Origin: RBC074 sp964470555
GTDB taxonomy: Bacteria; Acidobacteriota; Blastocatellia; RBC074
Length of the DNA stretch: 64,000 nucleotides
Direction: 5' to 3'
Assembly: GCA_964470555.1 (NCBI GenBank)
Contig: CAYYDG010000001.1
Coordinates: forward strand, 310,001-374,000
A model generated the notes under the pieces. It made no database searches, was not told where the DNA came from, and worked only from the letters and a program-made list of their open reading frames with translations. This document shows, piece by piece, positions 18,401 to 25,946 of the stretch. Both the position numbers and the translations under genes were made by a program. How positions within the stretch are numbered: position 1 is the stretch's first letter; the number at the start of each line of letters is the position of its first letter.

Positions 18401-20066
18401 GAGATTCGCTCGTCGGTTCACTGCCGCCACCAGTCGGAATCAACGATTGGCCGGGTTTTCGCTGTTTGCCCAAACGGTCGAGCAGTGTCTGGTAAATCTC
18501 CTGCTCACGGTTGCGTTGTTCAAGCAGAACGTAAGCGTCAGCCAGTTTCAACGCGACTTCGGCAAATTGCTGAGCGTCCGCATACCGGCTGTCGAATTCG
18601 GCCAGCAGCGCGGCGGCCTCTTCGGATTCTTTCGCTGCGGCGTGCATGCGAATCAAATCCAGATACATCTGCGCCAGCGCGGGCGAAGTCGGATATTCGC
18701 GCTTGAAAGTGTTAAACACGCGATAGGCGGCAGCGCGGTTGAAAAACGCGACGGCAGTTTGTTCCGCCTGCTGAAATTCGTATTGCGGATTGGCGTCGGC
18801 CAACACCAGCGACAACATGCCGCCCAGCATTCCGGGATGCGGATCGCTTTTCGCCACATCCTGATAAAACTTCAAATCTCCATCGGTCAGCGCCGTTCGT
18901 TTGGTGTCTGCATCCAGCAAAAGCTCGAAAATCTGGTACACCACTTTTTCCCGCAACTCGCTTCCCTTTTGCAGATTCCCCGTTTGATGCAGCGTGTACA
19001 AAAACCGCGAGGCCAGTTCGGCTTCGTCGTGTTTCAACAACAACCGCGCAGCCGTCGCCAATTCTTCCGGCTTCCATTGCACGCGCCGCGCCGCGCGAGC
19101 TTTTTCAAGTTGGGTGAAAATCGCCGCCGCGCCCGATTCGTTGAAGTCGTAATCGTAAAACCGGTAATGAAACAGTCTGACCGCTATGTCGAAATTGGTC
19201 TGGTTGCGGCGGAACGCCTGCTTCAACTCTTTGCCATAAGCGCGCAAACGATCACGTCCGCTGAGAAATTCGTAGTAAAACTGCTGCGATTGTTCATCCG
19301 ACCAAAACGGATCGAACGCGGCGACATACACTCGTTCGGCTTCTGCGCCGCGCTTCAACGCCACCAACGTTTCAACTTCTTTTTGGAGGAAAAACCGGCG
19401 CTCAGCCGGAAACGAGTTTTTGTATTGCCGAACGGCTTTCAACGCCTCGACATAATCGTTCTGTTCGATCAGTTGTTTGACGAATTGTTCGACGATTCCG
19501 AACGCCGCCGGATCAGCGGCAATCAGTCGCGTGAAAAATTCCGGTCGCTGGTATTTGTCCAGCCGATGTTTTGCGGCCAGTTCGATCAGTTCGCGCAACA
19601 CAGTTGCGCGTTCCTGCACAGGCGAAGCGGCAATCAGACGTTCCAGCGTCGCCGCCTGTTCGGCAAACCGGGCACGTCGGTTGTAAAAACTGGCGAGCGA
19701 TTTCAACGCAGCCGTTTTGTTGGGTTCCAGTTCAACGTATCGCAGCATCGCCTGCTGCGCCGCCTCGACATCGCCGAGCCGTTCGTCCAATTCCGCCAGC
19801 TTGAACTGAATGTCGCTGTCCGCCGGAAAACGGCGCGCGATTTCGGCCAACCGCGTGCGGGCTTCAGCAGTCGGATACGGCACAATGGATTGCGCGCCGA
19901 AAAATTCCGCGCGAGTAAACAGCGCGGCTTCGATTTGCGCGTCGCGTTCGTTTGATTGCTGACCAGCGGTTTCGGCTGCGCGATTCGGTTGAATGACCGC
20001 GAGCGAAAACGCAATCAATGCTAATGCGGTCAATCTTGCTGATTTGAATTTCATTCTTCGCGTCAT
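12468..20066 (-). CDS. Giant secreted TPR-repeat protein (2,532 residues)
   Basis: The largest gene of the window. The ATG at 20066 is preceded by GAGGAAGAGGGACGAACG and begins a signal peptide (to about residue 31), so it is preferred over the TTG 27 bases upstream. The rest is nearly all helical, with many TPR-like pairs (for example GDVEAAQQAMLRYVELEPNK), suggesting a very long superhelical scaffold. No catalytic domain was recognised. Ser/Gly/Pro-rich insertions near residues 550-590 break the repeats. It lies between the VIT-VWA and DUF3352-like genes with gaps of 16 and 12 bases. A periplasmic or surface scaffold role is inferred. Confidence 0.8.
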   Translation of the reverse strand: MTRRMKFKSARLTALALIAFSLAVIQPNRAAETAGQQSNERDAQIEAALFTRAEFFGAQSIVPYPTAEARTRLAEIARRFPADSDIQFKLAELDERLGDVEAAQQAMLRYVELEPNKTAALKSLASFYNRRARFAEQAATLERLIAASPVQERATVLRELIELAAKHRLDKYQRPEFFTRLIAADPAAFGIVEQFVKQLIEQNDYVEALKAVRQYKNSFPAERRFFLQKEVETLVALKRGAEAERVYVAAFDPFWSDEQSQQFYYEFLSGRDRLRAYGKELKQAFRRNQTNFDIAVRLFHYRFYDYDFNESGAAAIFTQLEKARAARRVQWKPEELATAARLLLKHDEAELASRFLYTLHQTGNLQKGSELREKVVYQIFELLLDADTKRTALTDGDLKFYQDVAKSDPHPGMLGGMLSLVLADANPQYEFQQAEQTAVAFFNRAAAYRVFNTFKREYPTSPALAQMYLDLIRMHAAAKESEEAAALLAEFDSRYADAQQFAEVALKLADAYVLLEQRNREQEIYQTLLDRLGKQRKPGQSLIPTGGGSEPTSESPAMGAYPPNTNYGYSLNDTLSDADGYRYSYKRFRTVALTRQKQPADEITYLIVLLRYVASLTKDNRVADVLALYSAEAKKYPDEQGLYEQMLQWLGQTNLAEDQLRVYQQAIQRFPTTVWTDRLARWYLRQNRQSEFERFSRELLRRLNDKEIEQYLNRFVQTGANDNATAFDANLYLSLHLQAHQRFPHNQRFISGLLDYYAGHKQWDDWRRLLAEHYFESVEIRQRFLAHLSGAGKLRQHAALARERDNPVYKMFRADSAAWLSNFEDAVDAYRELNRLYPNTPDFSERLIAFTRSFGQKDQRSLAECAQLQLAAADALPSSVGHRTRAGEVFAELGEMKRAATEWERLLQLGAGDEATYLETATVYWDYFQYDDALRVLKTIRRQKQDDSLYAFQVAALLEARHQPGEALAEYVKGLHVHSPNYRRTKSRLKTLSARKDGQRQLQQALATQLGRTRNADQRDGMVLGYAFLMQDLEQWPNVAPLLKRQIANSNWPAFLEDARELFSEHEDAAGELATLRRLAVVAGTERQKISYRLQLVERAVASGRKESATASLIQLIATHPTNYGVLTEAADYYWLLGKREQSMRLLASAAQRSKGRFRYVFARKLAARQSERGQLAAAEITLKKLYDENPANLDVFRELSKLYVRQSKAGALRERYRQTIRAVKEQETDHLAMRQTIAQLREQVIEAFTQLRDFNSAIEQHIEIINRNPEDETKVNTAIEYAKRYGGADTMIAYYQKTSAQAFKNYRWNLVLARLYDAKRDWPNANAQMRQAIHNQPEMIELHRGLAEMAVRAKEFKTAIDALALCVERTNDDPAYIRLLADVYDKAGRKREAEATRARLPVEKPKPKTLSEQFSEASVLSRSERAKAIETYRKAFDTFSKDFYKHELSAYELSGYVSALRDEEPLDRIARRLWEVRERIRRDSASSDNLLAGKARRLLETFDRALPESVGKVASEFGTGGELAALHRDVQQWVSTGGTTAEADGAQAVLLNLSYRAGFNDLAERILIARKDSAAKLAPATTANHESIYRDRLMTLINFYSERGAYTRIVELIEQELANQQKLNATEYRTLIAEYARLTADGERELAALRAEFQSARMNHSATSSLVDRYFEALLERGEAGRAELQQLIAQQTPHRFRLINFLLRNNELQLARAAIQAAPMNTAWHNSRQAELSLAARDQNASNEAFFTVALGWRTIGEMLAAKSDSSSELIGDNWFALAESYGRWLSLTETGRPRSNRFLPAMLERKPQDAAEQHRLGQWLLEQKQPAQALEHLQLAVELRGENNALNKPVWADMGSAYFEMGKAQNAHENWAKILEGKTVSVEDELLYLQTLSKHRLQAEARAQLQPLLAWQGGGQAEKAFESLKPLIRALADSFEKNDREKATFLRQIAESVPRDTLLSEMIVRESLLPRAQLAPFYELLIKRTAGISNYISDFDFEDRLRRHPTWSLEEIEEAHDHAVGAQFADQEPARLGWQKQYLEMLIAERKDTDAVRLVTAIEQQFKGKFARPGWLRLAKLRLDVRAGRLPQAIAGIKRFVGVEVNDKLETVSAPNLERLNQAVEMLRSEQRQTEADEVLRAAYERQLALEQLTEATFIGLARLAFAKNDSATGLKLLRLMNGAASFAERNEALAELMVLPFVKARIVDSAGIETPATINQLTWLTSLRLAAETAAEFGEFAAAIEYRQSLLELSPEDSVCRLELARLLAANNREAEAVKLLAGLIAERRIARQTRWTALWIVPEIAGKRDELWQSLLASGSQDREAAAALGALSLANRGQADDAARSLNATMDLPSAQLKALRALMLKRAGRERDALSEFAAALVSSSDSSALAAFSADEDELRWQMTRLYARLGQPRAALKVAAVDERLRSTATAVVEAATSHKFQTLIVRADERQRKSQLELLAMLSASAEQIGDFDKAADFERARLNALNADERRRAESRIEQLKSRQKEKLNKRGWPLTVDERPVVAR

Positions 20067-20082
20067 CGTTCGTCCCTCTTCC

Positions 20083-22506
20083 TCACCGCCCAATAATGGA
20101 AACCATCACGTCCACGCTGGATTGGTTGTGCGCGAAATCTTCGGCGGAAACAGTCAGCGCGTATTGTCCTGAAGCCAATCCGCCGGGCACGCGCAATCGT
20201 CCAACGCTCGCCTTTTCTTTATCCGACCAGACCAGCGACACAGGCTGCGCGCCGTAAAGTTTCGCTACCAGCCGCACGGTATCTTTGTCGGCGTTCACCT
20301 TGACCAGCAGTTCGTCGCCCGCCCGCACGGTTTGCGAATCCACGCGGGCTGCGAGCTTCGGCGCGTGGCTGTCAATGACGAAGCTTTTTTCTTCCTGATA
20401 CCCGTTGCCCTGTTTGTCGGTCAGCAACAACCGGCAGCGATACGTACCATCCGGCATCCACGCCGGCGCCAGAAATCGCGCCTGCCAGACGCCTTCTCCG
20501 GGCAAAAACTTCAACGGCAATGTTTCGCCGAACGGCAGCACAGCGAACACTTCCTTGATCGAAGAATCGGTTTTGACGCGGATGACAGGGTCGCCGGGTT
20601 GAATGACGCGCGGACGCAACAACGAACGCGGCGCGGCCAGAAAAGCCGTGTATGGCGTGACGAATTTGTATTTCTGCGACAAACGAATGATTTCGGCGAT
20701 GTAATCTTCGCGCTCGCCGTTCAGATTCATTTCGTACAACAGCGCATCAATGCGCGCTCGCGCCCACAATCGCGGCAGATGTTCGTGCGCGGTTTCAAGC
20801 TGCGGCAACATGACGCGCCGCGCCAGCGCAAAAGCCTGCTCGCCGAATTTGCCCTGAATTTTGACTTCGGCGTTTTGCTGAGAAGATTTATATCGCCCGA
20901 CAAACGCCACGCTCGCGCCGTCGAAACTGTGCTGCGATTGCGAAGGTGATTGCACCGAGTAAACCTGCGAAAAATTGGCCGGGTTGGCGGCGGTGAATTT
21001 CAATTCGTCAATGCTGGCGCTGCCGATTTGCGCGAAGACCAGTTTCAGTTGCGCCGAGATGTCTTCGGTTTCGCGCGCCTGTGCAAAGTAGCCTTTGCAT
21101 TTCAGCGTCAGCGTTTCCAGCAGGTTTCGGTTTGTGTCGCCACCTAAGCCCAGCGCATACAGCCGCGTTTTTTGCGAAGAGCCGGACCGATTGGCCGTGT
21201 CAAAAGCCTGCGCAATGCGTTTGATGTTGACGGTTTTCAGTGTCGGGTTGGCGTCGGAAATCAACACGATGCTGCGTTCGCCTGAAGGAAAAGCGTTGGC
21301 CAGTTCAACGGCTTTAACGAGCGCTTGCTGCAAATCCGTTCCGCCGCCGAGCATTGAAGCTTTGATGAAACCTAGCGCCTGTTCGACGTTTTCCGCTGTG
21401 GCCGGTTGTGAAGCAGCGGCAAACGGCGCAAAACCATCGTTGAACAGCGCCATATTGAAATGATCCTGCGGCGACAAACTGTGCAGAAAAAAGTCCGTGG
21501 CTTCGACGGCTCGCGTCAACTTTTCGCCGTGCATCGAAAGCGAAGTGTCGAACAGCAATAGCACATTGCGCGGATGCTCGTTCTTGTTCGCCGAAGAGGC
21601 GCGCGAATTGAAAACCGCACGCGCTTCAAAGTAGCCGTCCGGGATCCCGGCGGCGAGCGAAAGATCGCGCAGGTCATAAGCTGAAATGCGTTCCGGCGCG
21701 CGGTGAGCGATGAACGATAGCGCGCTCTGTTCGACGTTGATTGTGTATTCCAGCGAAAAATCTTCTTTCAGTTCGATGTCGTTGGCGCTGAATTCATACT
21801 CCTGATCGTTACCCAAATTGCCTGATTGCTGTTTGACCGGCTTCATCGCATAAGCGCTGGCGAATTTGAGCGGAGAAATCGGCGCATCGCTCAACACCTT
21901 CACGCGCAAGGAAAATTCGCCTACGCGCTGGGTTTTCCCAAACGAAGCCTTCAATGGAAAACTGAACCGCGAACTCAGGTTTTCGACCGGCAGCATTTCT
22001 GTGTATTCCAGTTCGACGCGCTTGGTGCCGTAAGCCGGAATTGGAAAGACTTTGGCTGAAAAGGCCGATGCGCCGCCGTGTTCGTCGTCCTGTTGCAGCA
22101 ATCCCGGATCGGTCACTTGCGCTTTGATCTGTTCGTAAAGTTTGTTGGCGCGCCGTTTTTCCAGAATCACGCCAGGCAAGCGCCAATCGCCATCCCAGAC
22201 GGCAAAATCCGCGATGGACGATTGCGGCGGCAAGGCGAAGAGATATTTGCCTTCAAGCGCCTGGCCGACGTGATTGTCGAAAATTTGCAGCACGCGAACA
22301 TGCGCGTGCTGGTTGTCAATCGTCACGTTCACCTTCATCACCGGCAGCGACAGAATCGAATCATCCGGCGTGTTTTTGATCGTCGTCGGAATCAGCACGG
22401 CGGATTGTGCGCGGCTGCGAACGGCGGGCAGAACAAGTCCGCCCGCCAGCATCAGGCTGAGAACAATGCAGAACACATAAAAATTTCGTTGCGGGTTGCG
22501 GGTCAT
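20083..22506 (-). CDS. Secreted VIT and VWA domain protein
   Basis: An 807-residue protein. A signal peptide (1-34) is followed by a VIT domain (about 50-215; ALEGKYLFALPPQSSI, ILEKRRANKLYEQ). A VWA domain follows with an intact MIDAS: DTSLS at 320-324, Thr390 in GGGTDL and LISDANP. The C-terminal third has beta-rich domains without recognised signature. VIT-VWA proteins in animals are inter-alpha-trypsin inhibitor heavy chains. In bacteria they occur as secreted or sorted surface proteins of poorly known role. AAGGAAG precedes the ATG. It lies 5 bases after the propeller gene and 16 before the TPR gene. Confidence 0.9.
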   Translation of the reverse strand: MTRNPQRNFYVFCIVLSLMLAGGLVLPAVRSRAQSAVLIPTTIKNTPDDSILSLPVMKVNVTIDNQHAHVRVLQIFDNHVGQALEGKYLFALPPQSSIADFAVWDGDWRLPGVILEKRRANKLYEQIKAQVTDPGLLQQDDEHGGASAFSAKVFPIPAYGTKRVELEYTEMLPVENLSSRFSFPLKASFGKTQRVGEFSLRVKVLSDAPISPLKFASAYAMKPVKQQSGNLGNDQEYEFSANDIELKEDFSLEYTINVEQSALSFIAHRAPERISAYDLRDLSLAAGIPDGYFEARAVFNSRASSANKNEHPRNVLLLFDTSLSMHGEKLTRAVEATDFFLHSLSPQDHFNMALFNDGFAPFAAASQPATAENVEQALGFIKASMLGGGTDLQQALVKAVELANAFPSGERSIVLISDANPTLKTVNIKRIAQAFDTANRSGSSQKTRLYALGLGGDTNRNLLETLTLKCKGYFAQARETEDISAQLKLVFAQIGSASIDELKFTAANPANFSQVYSVQSPSQSQHSFDGASVAFVGRYKSSQQNAEVKIQGKFGEQAFALARRVMLPQLETAHEHLPRLWARARIDALLYEMNLNGEREDYIAEIIRLSQKYKFVTPYTAFLAAPRSLLRPRVIQPGDPVIRVKTDSSIKEVFAVLPFGETLPLKFLPGEGVWQARFLAPAWMPDGTYRCRLLLTDKQGNGYQEEKSFVIDSHAPKLAARVDSQTVRAGDELLVKVNADKDTVRLVAKLYGAQPVSLVWSDKEKASVGRLRVPGGLASGQYALTVSAEDFAHNQSSVDVMVSIIGR

Positions 22507-22511
22507 CTTCC

Positions 22512-24557
22512 TTACTCCGTGACGGGTTCAAAATGTTTATTGCTGACGCGGGCAATGCCGCTGGTCGTGCCGAAATACACGTTGTCGCCATTGGCAACGA
22601 CGCTCAACACGGTTGCCGCGGGTAATTCGCGTTTCAACCGAGTCCACTTTGCCAAATCCAGATCCAATACCCACGCGCCTTCGAGCGTGCCGACATAAAG
22701 CCGTTGGCCGTCCGTGGCCATTGCGTTCGGGTTGACGCTTTGTTTGCCGATGTCAGCGGCGAAGCTGGCGAACTCGCCCGACGGCGTCAGTTCAAACACG
22801 CCGCCACCATACGTCCCGACAAACAAACGATTGCCAACCGCGCACAGCGCCGTCACCCAGTTATGTGTCAGTTTGGAGTTGGAATCCTTGAACGTGCGAA
22901 TCACGCGCCCGGCGTTGATTTGCCCCAACCCGCTGAGCGTACCGGCGTAAACGAATTCGCGGTGCGGCAGAACGACATATACGCTGTTGCTGGGCAGACC
23001 TTGCACCGCTGTCAACGCGCGCCATTGTTTGTCACGACCAAACATCAGGCCGCGACTGGTGGCCAATACAAGATTGGCTGAAGAGGCTGAGGACGTTTTT
23101 TGCAGTGGTGCGGCGTGCAGGATCGAATTGCTGATCAACCCTTCAGCGACACCGACAGTTTGCGGCTGCCTGGAACTGTTGAACTGCACCAGTCCTTGCG
23201 AAGTCCCGGCAATCATCCGCCGCGACGTTTCATCCCAGGTCAGCGAATTGATCTCGCGTACTGCGCCACTTTCCAGATGGGTGAGCCGCCTTCCTTCGCG
23301 CGTAAACACGTCAATGCCATTGCGGAAACTGCCCACCCACAAATTGCCTGCGCCATCCATTGCCAGCGCGGACACAACGTTGCTGGCAGGCGAATTCAAT
23401 TCGCCGATTTCTCCGAAACTGACAAAGTTCAATCGCACGGAAAACCTTTCGTCCTGCCAACCAGTGCGCCACATGCCTTCGTTGCTCAGTAGCCACAATG
23501 ACTGCTCGCCTGAAAAGACATGGAGTTGGCAGGACGAAAGGCTTTCAGGTTTCTTCCAGGAAATCGGGGTGAGTTGCGGTTTGCCTGTTCGCGCATCTGC
23601 GACGATCTGGAACAGATCGCCATTGTCTTTGCTGAGCAAAACGGTATTGCCTGTGCGAGTCATGCCGGACAGCGAAGGCAATGTCGCCAGCGTTTGAAAG
23701 CGTTTCTGCGCCGAATCGAACAGCGAATCCATCGCAGCCGTCGCAACGCCGAAATCCGTGGCCACCAACAACTGTTCGCCGTTTGTCACCGCGCCGACCA
23801 CGCGGTTGGACGGCAAACCGTCGGCGACGGTGAACTGCCGCCAACGGTTTCCTTCGTTCACCCACAAACCATCGGCAAACGTGCCGACAAACAAACGAAC
23901 TGCGTCCGTCGTCAACCGATCAACGCCGTTGAGCCGTTTGTCGCCTGCTTTCAGTTCACGAAACTGTTTGCCGTCGAATTCCAGCAATCCGCCCGCAAAA
24001 GTTCCGACGAGCAGCCGCCCGTTTTCTTCGAGCAAAGCGGCGACGGCTTGCGCCTTGCGATCCGTCCAGCGGTAAGCCGCGAAGCGCGAACCGTCGAACG
24101 CGATCAGCCCTTGCGAGCGCGTGCCGATCAACAATTGCCCGCCGAATTCAGCCAGCGCCGTCAAATCGCTTTCCGGTAATCCGTTCAACACAGTGAAGCG
24201 ACGTTTGAGTTTGCCTTCAGCGGACAGTTCCAACAGTCCGCCATCAGTGGCGGCAAAATACGAATCATTGAATTTCGCCACGCCTCGTGTCGCCTTGCTA
24301 CTTTGCAGCAGTTTGACGCCGTCGCCGGAAAAAGCCGGGAGCGTTCGTTTTTCAAAAGGCACGAACGCTTGCTGGGCGATTCGTGTTCGCGCGGCGTCGA
24401 GTTCATGTTGCGCACGACGTTTGGTATGCCAGGCAACGACTACCACAACGGCGATTTGCAACAACAACAATCCGACCACTAATTGTTTGCTGTGTTTCAA
24501 CCATCCCATCGGCAACGGCCTGAATCTGGCAGTGAATTGACTGAGTTTTGCGTTCAT
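22512..24557 (-). CDS. Membrane-anchored beta-propeller protein (two-component-regulator-propeller type)
   Basis: A 681-residue protein. One membrane helix (about 25-44) is followed by an extracytoplasmic part made of repeated blades with motifs such as DGLPSNRVVGAV, LLIGTRSQGLIAFDG and LFVGTFADGLW. These are typical of the propeller sensor of hybrid two-component regulators, but no kinase, HTH or cyclase domain follows. It may therefore act as a ligand-binding or structural part only. It is the first gene of the operon, with AGGAG before the ATG. The 265-base gap upstream is shared with the divergent aldo/keto reductase gene. Confidence 0.75.
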   Translation of the reverse strand: MNAKLSQFTARFRPLPMGWLKHSKQLVVGLLLLQIAVVVVVAWHTKRRAQHELDAARTRIAQQAFVPFEKRTLPAFSGDGVKLLQSSKATRGVAKFNDSYFAATDGGLLELSAEGKLKRRFTVLNGLPESDLTALAEFGGQLLIGTRSQGLIAFDGSRFAAYRWTDRKAQAVAALLEENGRLLVGTFAGGLLEFDGKQFRELKAGDKRLNGVDRLTTDAVRLFVGTFADGLWVNEGNRWRQFTVADGLPSNRVVGAVTNGEQLLVATDFGVATAAMDSLFDSAQKRFQTLATLPSLSGMTRTGNTVLLSKDNGDLFQIVADARTGKPQLTPISWKKPESLSSCQLHVFSGEQSLWLLSNEGMWRTGWQDERFSVRLNFVSFGEIGELNSPASNVVSALAMDGAGNLWVGSFRNGIDVFTREGRRLTHLESGAVREINSLTWDETSRRMIAGTSQGLVQFNSSRQPQTVGVAEGLISNSILHAAPLQKTSSASSANLVLATSRGLMFGRDKQWRALTAVQGLPSNSVYVVLPHREFVYAGTLSGLGQINAGRVIRTFKDSNSKLTHNWVTALCAVGNRLFVGTYGGGVFELTPSGEFASFAADIGKQSVNPNAMATDGQRLYVGTLEGAWVLDLDLAKWTRLKRELPAATVLSVVANGDNVYFGTTSGIARVSNKHFEPVTE

Positions 24558-24736
24558 CGGTGCGCTCCTGTTTTCTTCTTGCTTGGTTTCGACGGCGCGG
24601 ATTATGCGTATTGGCTGAACTGTGTGCGCCGTGACTGCCTACGGTATGTTGTCGGGAAAACGACGGTCGGAGGTTGTTGCTCCCGCCTGCTTCGTGAGGA
24701 AGCCACGAGCAACGCGCTGTGGGTTTCCACAGACGC

Positions 24737-24759
24737 AGCGCGGACGGAACGTCCGCGCT
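24737..24759. repeat. Inverted repeat in divergent intergenic region
   Basis: AGCGCGGAC (24737-24745) and GTCCGCGCT (24751-24759) form a perfect 9-base stem with a 5-base loop. It lies in the 265-base space between the divergent propeller and aldo/keto reductase genes (24558-24822). It may be an interspersed REP-like element or a regulatory hairpin. Nothing else recognisable is seen in that space. Confidence 0.5.
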
Positions 24760-24822
24760 CCAATTGCGATACCGGCACGAACCGCTGACAATGCCCATCC
24801 AAACAAAAACGGAGGAAACAAG

Positions 24823-25944
24823 ATGAGCCACGAAACAAAAGCAACTGCGGCGGGAACCGCGAAATACAAAAACCGATTTCAAGGCCGCTTGCCTGACAAT
24901 CACTTTCGACAACAACAAGGATTGTGGATGTCGTCCATCGGCCTGGGATCGTATCTGGGCAACGCCGACGCGCGAACCGATGAGGCGTATTGCGCGGCGG
25001 TCAAACGCGCAGCGGAGTTGGGTTGCAACGTTTTCGATTCGGCGGCCAATTACCGCTTTCAACGCAGCGAACGCAGCTTCGGCCAGGCGTTTTCAGAATT
25101 GTTTGCCGCCGGAACGCTTCAGCGCGAAGAGATTATTGTCACCACCAAAGGCGGCTTTCTCCCCTTTGACGGGACAATGCCGCGCAGCCGCCAGGAAATG
25201 ATGGCTTATCTGGATGAAGCTTTTGTCAAACCGGGGGTCTGTCGGCTGGAAGATTTCGTGCAGGGCAGCCATTGCATGACGCCCGCTTATCTGGCGCATC
25301 AACTCGATCAGAGTCTGCGCAATCTGCGGCTGGACGGCGTGGACGTGTATTACCTGCACAACCCGGAATCGCAGTTGGCCGAAGTTTCGCAGGAAGAGTT
25401 TTACCGGCGGCTGGCGGCGGCGTTTGAGTTTCTGGAATCGGCAGCAGCAGCAGGCAAGATTGCGATGTACGGCACGGCCACCTGGAACGGGTATCGCGTG
25501 CCGTCTGGCAGCCAGGAATTTTTATCGCTGGAGCGCATCGTTCAAACCGCGCGCGCGGTCGGCGGCGACGATCATCATTTCAAAGTCGTGCAGTTGCCTG
25601 TGAATCTGGCAATGACTGAAGCCTTCACCAACGCGAACCAAACCGTGAACGGCAAAAAGGCGACGTTGCTGGAAGCGGCGGCAGAGTACGGTGTAACGGT
25701 GATGGCCAGCGGTTCGATTTTGCAATCGAAACTTGCGGCAGGGTTGCCGCCGATTGTGGACGAAGCCTTTCCCGGTTTGCGAACCGACGCCCAACGCGCG
25801 CTTCAGTTTGTGCGTTCGACACCGGGCGTAACAACAGCGTTGGTGGGAATGAGCCGGACGGAACACGTCGAAGAAAATCTGGAATTGGCTCGGACTTCGC
25901 CTGCGACTGAGGAAAATTATCTAAAGCTCTTCAGCCCAAACTGA
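24823..25944 (+). CDS. Aldo/keto reductase
   Basis: A 373-residue protein using the ATG at 24823, which follows GGAGGAAACAAG. The open frame back to 24622 is not protein-like. It has the (beta/alpha)8 aldo/keto reductase pattern: IGLGSYLG, NVFDSAANYR (catalytic Asp and Tyr), VTTKGGF (Lys), VYYLHNPE (His) and the C-terminal GVTTALVGMSRTEHVEENL. It is an NADPH-dependent carbonyl reductase or sugar dehydrogenase, substrate unknown. Being longer than typical (about 330), it has an insertion around residues 115-150. It stands divergent from the VIT operon and convergent with the sulfatase gene. Confidence 0.9.
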   Translation: MSHETKATAAGTAKYKNRFQGRLPDNHFRQQQGLWMSSIGLGSYLGNADARTDEAYCAAVKRAAELGCNVFDSAANYRFQRSERSFGQAFSELFAAGTLQREEIIVTTKGGFLPFDGTMPRSRQEMMAYLDEAFVKPGVCRLEDFVQGSHCMTPAYLAHQLDQSLRNLRLDGVDVYYLHNPESQLAEVSQEEFYRRLAAAFEFLESAAAAGKIAMYGTATWNGYRVPSGSQEFLSLERIVQTARAVGGDDHHFKVVQLPVNLAMTEAFTNANQTVNGKKATLLEAAAEYGVTVMASGSILQSKLAAGLPPIVDEAFPGLRTDAQRALQFVRSTPGVTTALVGMSRTEHVEENLELARTSPATEENYLKLFSPN

Positions 25945-25946
25945 AA

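Noticed and set aside
17676..19955. 759-residue plus-strand frame inside the giant TPR gene
   Set aside because: Antisense to a clear TPR coding frame; composition is Arg/Phe/Gln-rich as expected of a shadow, with no domain.
24622..24822. N-terminal extension of the aldo/keto reductase
   Set aside because: The extra 67 residues include translated inverted-repeat DNA; the ATG at 24823 has a strong ribosome site.
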